Positions 58,301 to 64,000 of a stretch of DNA of 64,000 nt are shown here, one piece after another. A program made the translations under genes and the position numbers. Under the pieces are notes generated by a model. That model was given only the letters and a program-made list of their open reading frames with translations. It was not told the DNA's origin and did not search any database. The DNA comes from Enoplolaimus lenunculus (lineage: Eukaryota > Nematoda > Enoplea > Enoplida > Thoracostomopsidae), in the NCBI GenBank assembly GCA_030248215.1, contig JASANG010002916.1, positions 22,637 to 86,636 of the forward strand. Direction: 5' to 3'. Within the stretch, counting starts at the first letter, position 1, and each line of letters opens with the position of its first letter.

Positions 58301-59281
58301 TACATGGACCGTAACGACTATCCCAAGATATGCTGTTCAGATAACTTTAGAAGACCAGTGATGATTGTTCAATAGTGTAATGTATTTTCCCAATACTAAC
58401 TGATATAGATTGGGTGAGCAAACCTCTTGGCTTAGACTTAGGTTTAGGATTTGGTTTATGCTGTAAAAATAGGCTTAGGCAAGACTTAAGAACTTAGGTT
58501 ACATTTAGGTTTAGGTTCATCCTAAACCTATTAAAAGCTTAGGCTTAAGAAAATAATCAACCAATAATGTGGCGAGTACATCGTTTCCCCCCAAACCGAC
58601 CACTTGTGTGAGCGGTAAGTTGAACCAACTGACCAATTATTTTGTACAGGTGTGATTATTTCCATATTCGTCGGATGGATCTTGTTCGGGGCGTACATCA
58701 TACCGCTATGGGAGCCAACGCTTTCGCCGTGGGACGCCGCGTACTACACAGTGATCAGCCTCACTACCATCGGTCTTGGCGATATTTACCCGTTGAATTA
58801 TTCGGTTCACGCTCTTGCGTTTACGTACGCGTATTTAACTGTTGGTTTATTTCTGGCTACAGTTGTGATTGATATTTTGTCGAATTATCTTCGAAAAGTT
58901 CAATACGTCGGCAGGAAAGTGGCTAATTTTGGCCGAGAAACGATTTGGGCCGGCAGTAAAAAGATTACCGTAGAAGATTTTGTTTCAAACGTGATATCAC
59001 AAATGCCAGTTAGCGAAGAAGTTGCCCAACACGTGTTGAACAATTTGGATCAGTTGGTCGAAAATGTGATCAAAGGCGAGACCGACCAAGTCCTTTTGAT
59101 GCCGCCGAAGGCCGCTGAGTCGGCTCCGCCGCCGTTGAAACGAAAAGTTACCCTGGGCAAATTTTTGCCCAAACATTTGTTGTATATCGATGAAGGGTTA
59201 ATGCTAGACGAAGTAAGATATACGAAACATTATGAAGATGGTATTTTGAACATTCGCTCAATTATTGGTCAAGACGAATAG
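55301..59281 (+). CDS. TWK-type two-pore-domain potassium channel
   Basis: Exons 55301 (or 55334)-55477, 56223-56595, 57114-57362, 58650-59281. Phases agree and give 476 residues from ATG 55301. The start is uncertain: TTTCAG at 55328-55333 could be an acceptor for an undetected first exon. A basic N-terminal region (KPAKPRKRRSK) is followed by TM1 (about 64-84), a long outer loop with an NST glycosylation site, pore 1 with filter TIGYGH (182-187), TM2, a short inner loop, TM3, pore 2 with filter TIGLGD (306-311), TM4, then a tail containing YVGRKVANFGRETIW as in nematode TWK channels. It carries background K+ current at the plasma membrane. Intron 3 contains the inverted-repeat element at 57833-58074 and a TTAGGC element; intron 2 contains the GACGG palindrome. 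Confidence 0.92.
55570..55728 (-). mobile_element. TTAGGC-core TIR element (partial) in channel intron 1
   Basis: GTAACAGTAGTATTAGCATA, worn CCTAAG core, AGTCTAGAGCTTAAGC, end near CGATCTGTACACG. Confidence 0.65.
56618..56845. mobile_element. GACGG palindromic element in channel intron 2
   Basis: Left GGCGCTATACTACTCGTGCC and right TCATCAAAAGTATAACGTCA are imperfect inverted ends; the interior is CCGTCCGTCAC and its inverse around GTATCGTTCGTGAATAAATT. Confidence 0.75.
57833..58074. mobile_element. TGAGTTGATT inverted-repeat element in channel intron 3
   Basis: CACTGTAAATTCCAATGAGT at the left and CTGAAATTTACAGTG at the right, as in 37008-37239. Confidence 0.85.
58156..58310 (+). mobile_element. 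TTAGGC-core TIR element in channel intron 3
   Basis: CCCATGTATAGAACAGGGCC start, short core, TTCCATACATGGACC end. Confidence 0.78.
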
Positions 59282-59639
59282 TATCACCACCGGTCCGACC
59301 TGCCCGGCAATTTTTAATTTAAATTTTGGTCCAAAAATTTAGTCGCATAAAGGCGAGCAAATTCCAACAACTGTTTGCCCAAGATATATTCAAATGCCTG
59401 GGTACAAAAACAATTCCGGTGCTCATCGCTATTGACCCTGCATTAATATTTGATTAATGGTCACGAAAATGATGTATTGAAGCAAAACACAGTGTAAAAT
59501 TTAAAACTTTTATACACAGTAAAGCGAGTTTGCCACTGAACTAAAAAAATCTTAAACAATGCAATTGCATAATGTATCAGAGCCGTATTTTTATAGGCTT
59601 TGGGTCCTACTTTCATCCAATAATTTACTCCGACATATA
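59282..59639. other. 3' flank of the potassium channel
   Basis: No further exon and no clear AATAAA seen. Confidence 0.4.
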
Positions 59640-60110
59640 TATACTCTCACAAAAACTTAAACTTTAAAATCTAACTTAACTAAACTTGAATATTAGTTTT
59701 AGTAAAATTTAAATGGCTGGACGGACTAAACTAAACTCAAATTTTAATGTTTACTTAAACTAGCGAGTTTTTAAGTTTACACGAGGTTAAATAAACTTGT
59801 TTTTAGTTTAAGACACAAGTGCAACCCGGAAATTATGTGTATCTAAGTGTTCGGTAAGTTTAGCTTAAACTGAAAATATGTACGATTTTAAATGAGTTTA
59901 AGCGTAATCCTACCTGTTAGTTTAGTTAATCCACAAAGTTAGTTTAATGATGCTGGATCACTTTAAGCCTAAGCCTAAGCCTAAGCCTAAGCATAAGCCT
60001 AAGCCTAAGCCTAATCCTAAGCCTAAGCCTAAACCTAAGCAAGCTTAAATCATGTTAGTTTAAGCTTTTAGATAGTATATATAGCGGGTTATAGATATTT
60101 CTAGCATACT
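59640..60110 (+). repeat. AT-rich dispersed repeat, copy 1, with telomere-motif tract
   Basis: Shares order and many words with 60845-61255: CTTGAATATTAGTTTTAGTA, CCTGTTAGTTTAGTTAAT, CTGCTGGAT-like and GTTAGTTTAAGCTTT. This copy has a CCTAAG run that copy 2 lacks. Confidence 0.8.
59964..60045 (-). repeat. Interstitial telomere-like tract (TTAGGC)n
   Basis: About 13 CCTAAG units with a few substitutions, the longest telomere-like run in the window. Confidence 0.92.
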
Positions 60111-60276
60111 CTTGATTGTATTGATAAAAAGAAAATTACCGAACAAAAACCACTGTTATACCGGCATTGAATAGTACATACGGTTGATGTTATAAAGTTG
60201 AAATATCGAATTACCATATAAAATTATTGAAATACTGAGCTAATCTCTAGGTTGCATTTTATCTACTCGTGTAGCC

Positions 60277-60689
60277 ATTTTCCTAAGCCTAAACATGCCT
60301 AAACTTAACCGTTAAAATAAGTTTACACCTAATGTTAAGCCTAAACCTAAGCCTAAAGTAAGGTCAAGCTTAAGCCTAAAAGTCTTAGCAAAAAGTTTAG
60401 TCTAAAGTTTTCGCTTACTCTATTTTAGTCACGCAGAAAAGCGTTCCGCCTTATATGGATTTAGTGACCAAGAGTTGCTACGATCACCTAGTTAAATTTG
60501 CGGAACATTGGCATATAATCGTATTTCTAAGCCTTGACCAAACCTTGAACTTACGTGTAAAAATCATATTATAATAAAAACTAAGCCTAAGCCTTAACCT
60601 ATCATTAAGCAAAAAATTAGTTCAAAGCTTAAGCTTTCTCTATTGGAGTCCCGCAGAAAGACGTTTCGCTCCTGATCTTTACCTGGGCC
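60277..60689 (-). mobile_element. Two adjacent TTAGGC-core TIR elements (worn)
   Basis: 60277-60460 ends AAAAGCGTTCCGCC; 60500-60689 ends CCTGATCTTTACCTGGGCC. Both contain CCTAAGCC units and the CTAAAG..TTAAGC segment. Confidence 0.65.
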
Positions 60690-60844
60690 ATCGGGTTTCA
60701 ACGCCTCAAGGAGGACCATTCGTCGGCTGCTCATCTGGCCGACGGCCATCCAAGGCAAATTTGAAAATTTTGGTATCTTTCTTCGCTTATTGACAACCAC
60801 AGCAAAACAATCTTTTAATCTAAAGCGACAAGTACAATCATATA

Positions 60845-61255
60845 TACTCTCTACAAACTTAAACATAAATTATAGCTTAACTAGGCTTGAATATTAGTTT
60901 AAGTAAAACTCAAACCGCTAAACAAACTAATTAAGCTAGAATTTTATGTTTTACTTAACCTAACATGTTTTTAAGCTTAACACCGAGTTTAAGTAAACTC
61001 ATTTAAGGTTTAAGTAACAGATTAATTTCAGAAATTATGTATTTGACATAACTTTAGCTTAAACTACAAATACGTAAAATAATTTCTCAAGCTGAATTTA
61101 TTTTCTAGACTAAAAATACGTAACATCTTGAATTCGTCTAAGCGTAAACCAACCTGTTAGTTAGGTTAATGTAGGAACTTAGTTTAATACTGCTGGATTA
61201 GCTTAGCATAACTCAAGTTAGTTTAAGCTTTCCGAGAGTAGTTTAAAATTAAACA
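60845..61255 (+). repeat. AT-rich dispersed repeat, copy 2
   Basis: Partner of 59640-60110. At the place of the telomere-like tract it reads CTGGATTAGCTTAGCATAAC. Confidence 0.78.
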
Positions 61256-61589
61256 TCTAAATCGCTACAGCATCAAAAAAGCACTGTAGCAACGTGCTTG
61301 GGATCAGGGAAGCGCACCAGAACTGTGGACACCGAGGCTGTGGCCATCCCCTCGTATACGATTTTGAAATTTGTCCCGAGACAATGTTTAATTGAAACTT
61401 TCTTAATGCATTTGAGCAGTGGGCCATAAAAATAAGAAAAACTTAATCGGTTCTGCAAGATTTACGGTTATCTCACAATTCTTGTGTAGTGGCACGCTGC
61501 TTGGTTTTTTCTTTTTTGGAGGTCTAAATTACGGTTTTTTTCCACATTGCCCTAGCCGGCATGCTAATGGATTCCAAAACTTTTCGGAA

Positions 61590-61815
61590 CACGCATGTCG
61601 CTATCTTACACTAACCAGTTATCACATGAATATTTTCTACTTCCCTTTGCGACATACTTTTATGCTAGGATTCAAACTCCAGTGACTGGAGTGGGAGGCG
61701 TATTGCCGTTAACACTTAAGGCTGTGGGAGCTTGATGTGCGAGAGCCCGACGGGGCTCTCACATTCTTGTGGTGATATATCAGCAATCTCAAAGGGATGA
61801 AGAGGGTTAAAAGCA
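61590..61815 (-). mobile_element. tRNA-core TIR element, worn
   Basis: TTATCACATGAATATTTTCT, then inverse of the B box (GGATTCAAACT) and GAGTGGGAGGCGTA. The A box has decayed. Ends near GATGAAGAGGGTTA. Confidence 0.7.
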
Positions 61816-61965
61816 GGGACTGATAATTACGTCATCTGGCTCACAGCTTTTATGGTGCCGTTTGGACTATGGCTAATAAACGCCTGTGCCAGAAGCTTAA
61901 CTTGACAATCATTGTCAAACAACCAATGGTTGAGTTTATGAAACGTCTCCTTCGGTGCCGCAACT

Positions 61966-62170
61966 GCCCATGTATAAAACCCACAGAACAATCATACTGT
62001 AGCGCGCTCTTGCTTAGCCTAAGCCTTAGCCTAAGCCTAAGCGTATGGATGAGCCTATTCCTGAGCCTAAGCCTAAGCCAAAGCCTAAGCGGAAAAAAAT
62101 TAGTCTAAAGCTTAAACTGACCCAATTATAGCGCCTCCGGAAAACGATCCGGCCCTGCTATATACATAGG
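61966..62170 (-). mobile_element. TTAGGC-core TIR element
   Basis: GCCCATGTATAAAACCCACA start, many CCTAAG units, GATCCGGCCCTGCTATATAC near the end. Confidence 0.75.
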
Positions 62171-62335
62171 ATAAGTCGAATTTGAGTATTAGGTATGCTT
62201 CGTTGAAGGATAAACGCGAATGTCAGCTTACTTCAAATGATACAAAGCTACGACAGTGTAGATTATCTAAATTCGTTCAAATCTCCCGGAATAATCTATA
62301 ACATAGGCACATGGGTATTTAAACTGAATGAAACC

Positions 62336-62567
62336 ATGAGTTTAATAGTGAAGTTGTTGTTGTTGTTGTTGATGATGACAACTTTAAATGTTTCGTTCCG
62401 TTGCACGAACAAAAAATTGCCAGGCGCATCTTGTCTTTTGAGGTAAAGAATTGGGACCAAGATCGGGCAAACAGGCCCAGTTGGCGAGTTATTTTTTCTT
62501 TTTTGCCTGAAACAGGAATTGCGGCAGCCATAAGCCCAACGGCAATTCGTTGGCCAGGAAGGTCTAA
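62336..62567 (+). CDS. Possible small secreted Cys peptide (two exons)
   Basis: Exons 62336-62442 and 62516-62567, joined AG|G (phase 2) across a 73-base intron with donor AG|GTAAAG and a pyrimidine-rich acceptor ending CTGAAACAG. The product has 52 residues: a signal peptide (MSLIVKLLLLLLMMTTLNVS) then a basic, three-Cys mature part beginning FRCTNKKLPGASCLLRNCG and ending SLARKV. The ATG context GAAACCATGA is acceptable. No family recognised and no transcript evidence. The Leu run comes from a TTG repeat, so chance is possible. Confidence 0.35.
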
Positions 62568-62635
62568 TTTAGGGCGCGGTCGATGATTCGATGAACACTA
62601 AACCTTGCGGAGAATTTGAATTAAAACTGTGTATA

Positions 62636-63104
62636 GCCCATTTAATGATCAGGGGTGAAACGTTGGAATTTGGGACTGCAATTGTGTAAGCTTAACCCTT
62701 TCTCACATGAATATTTTCTATTTCCCCTGAGACCTACTTTTATGCTAGGATTCGAACTCCAGTGACTGGAGTGGGAGGCGTATACTATCACCACTCAGTT
62801 ATAGGAGCTTGACGCTCGAGCTCGAGGGGGCTCTCACGTCTTGTGGTGATTTAGTCTTATCTATACATGTTTCCGAATTGTTAAACACGGTGCGATATAT
62901 ACTATTTAACGTTTATACACTGACGAGTTGCCTTGCAGGCAACTCAACGTGAGAACGGGTTATGGATAGTAAACTGAAAATTTTTCGCTTAAAGCGTTAG
63001 ACAAATTTTTTCGTATAGCCCTCAAGTCGTACATTTTGGTTTAGGTTTAGAAATTAAGAATATGACTATACCGCTGTTACGGCCATGTTGAGTACGCATT
63101 GGTC
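62636..63104 (+). mobile_element. TTAGGC-core TIR element split by a nested insertion
   Basis: Left CCCATTTAATGATCAGGGG to GTGTAAGC (62691) and right TTTTTCGCTTAAAGCG to GTACGCATTGGTC are halves of one copy around 62692-62962. Confidence 0.78.
62692..62962 (-). mobile_element. tRNA-core TIR element, nested
   Basis: TTAACCCTTTCTCACATGAA start and ACGTGAGAACGGGTTA end. On the - strand the B box AGTTCGAATCC is intact and the A-box position reads TAACTGAGTGG. Inserted in the TTAGGC element, so younger than it. Confidence 0.85.
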
Positions 63105-63207
63105 GTTTGTATTATATTGAACATAAAAACGGCGTTGAAGATATTCGCTCACTTAGCCACAGTATATTCGCTGTGAGAAAGGTTTCAAGACGCCCATTAT
63201 AGATTTC

Positions 63208-63415
63208 GGTCCATGTAAAGGTCAGGAGCGGAACGTTTTTCTCGTGCGGGACTGCAATAAAGTAAGCTTAAGCTTTGAGCTGAAGTTTTTGCTTAGCCTG
63301 AGGCTTATGCTCAGTTATAAGCTTATTGTTACGCTTAGAAGTAAGCTATGGCTTATGCTTAAGTTTAGGAATACGTTTATACTACAGTTACAGCCCTGTT
63401 ACTATACATTGGCGG
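63208..63415 (+). mobile_element. TTAGGC-core TIR element with probable 8-bp TSD
   Basis: GGTCCATGTAAAGGTCAGGA start and ACTATACATTGGCGG end. Flanks TAGATTTC (63200-63207) and TAAATTTC (63416-63423) match at seven of eight, supporting the 8-base duplication seen at 8628. Confidence 0.78.
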
Positions 63416-63739
63416 TAAATTTCAGCAGTATGACACATTTATGTAAATTCAGCTTCCAATTTTTGGTTTCATACTCTAAATCTCCCATGGGCTTTCGCAA
63501 CACCAAACATCGCTAGAACCAGCCACCAACGGATGACTCTTTGTCAACGATTTTATCACCTAAAATACGCATTAAAATATATCAAAAATTAAATTTAAAA
63601 TAATTTTAAAATTTGCCCAAGTTTGAGTCCTTATCTTGTTTAGTATTGATCAGGGCATATTAAGAAGAAGAAAAGCAAACAAAAAACACAATTGTCCGTG
63701 ATAATTCCAACCAAAGGTATTTTTTTGTCTAAAAGTTTG
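63416..63739. other. Unassigned
   Basis: No feature seen. Confidence 0.4.
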
Positions 63740-63916
63740 GGCCAATGTATAGAACTGGTCTGTAACAGTAGTATAAACATATTCATAAACCTAAGCTGAA
63801 GCTAAGAATGAGCTTATACCCAAACTTAAGCCTAAGCTAAAAATTAGTCTACAGCTTAAGCTTTCTCTATTGCAGTCCCACAGAAAAACGTTCTACCCCT
63901 GATCTTTACACGGGCC
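63740..63916 (-). mobile_element. TTAGGC-core TIR element
   Basis: GGGCCAATGTATAGAACTGG start, CCTAAG core, TGATCTTTACACGGGCC end. Confidence 0.78.
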
Positions 63917-64000
63917 AAAATGTATTAGCTCTGAGAGGTTGATATGCAAAAAATTAGTGTCAAAATTAAACTATTTGTTTTCAAAGCTGATAAACTCTAA

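Noticed and set aside
1-64000. Retroviral, LTR or Polinton-type coding remains
   Set aside because: No reverse transcriptase, integrase, capsid, protease or polymerase motif of such elements seen in any frame; the only aspartic- or cysteine-protease-like coding is the host papain-fold pair.

Overview
The window is animal nuclear DNA, most likely from a nematode. The genes are split by introns of about 70 to 1,300 bases with GT..AG boundaries. One gene is a TWK-type two-pore potassium channel, a family greatly expanded in nematodes. The interspersed repeats are full of TTAGGC, the canonical nematode telomere unit. A mermithid-like lineage is a weak guess only. I saw no reverse transcriptase, integrase, capsid or transposase coding region: every mobile element here looks non-autonomous.

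Layout. 1-15.5 kb: no convincing host gene, only stacked short inverted-repeat elements, a large inverted minisatellite block (4.1-6.5 kb) and an anomalous block of about 2.75 kb almost without G on the + strand (10.1-12.9 kb). 15.9-20.4 kb (+): a six-exon rhodopsin-class GPCR of Tre1/Moody type. 20.4-28.3 kb: repeats and one unrecognised open frame of about 130 codons. 28.3-32.2 kb (-): a complete five-exon PIGS gene (GPI transamidase subunit). 32.2-37.2 kb: repeats. 37.3-40.7 kb and 44.1-47.8 kb (-): two tandem paralogues of an unusual papain-fold protease with an N-terminal membrane anchor, an Arg/Ala-rich stalk and a new-looking Cys-rich tail. 48-55 kb: palindromic arrays and a 21-bp satellite. 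55.3-59.3 kb (+): the potassium channel. 59.3-64 kb: TTAGGC-bearing repeats and a possible two-exon small secreted peptide gene.

The most interesting feature is a family of palindromic elements (about 150-210 bp, TA target duplication). The left end carries a consensus 5' splice site (ATG|GTGAGT) and the right end, being its inverted copy, carries a 3' splice site (TTTTTTGCAG|TG). Spliced at these sites, an insertion leaves exactly 18 extra bases, a multiple of three, with no stop codon in any frame and in either orientation. This is the design expected of an introner, an intron-generating transposon. One copy sits inside the GPCR coding sequence (third intracellular loop). The pre-insertion exon end and splice donor can be read on the far side of it, and the element either supplied a new donor or became a new intron.

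Other notable items are small TIR elements whose core is degenerate telomere repeat, a TIR element that carries tRNA-like pol III A and B boxes, and a nearly identical stretch between the two proteases that suggests gene conversion. The genes do not form an obvious pathway; the only functional clustering is the protease tandem pair.
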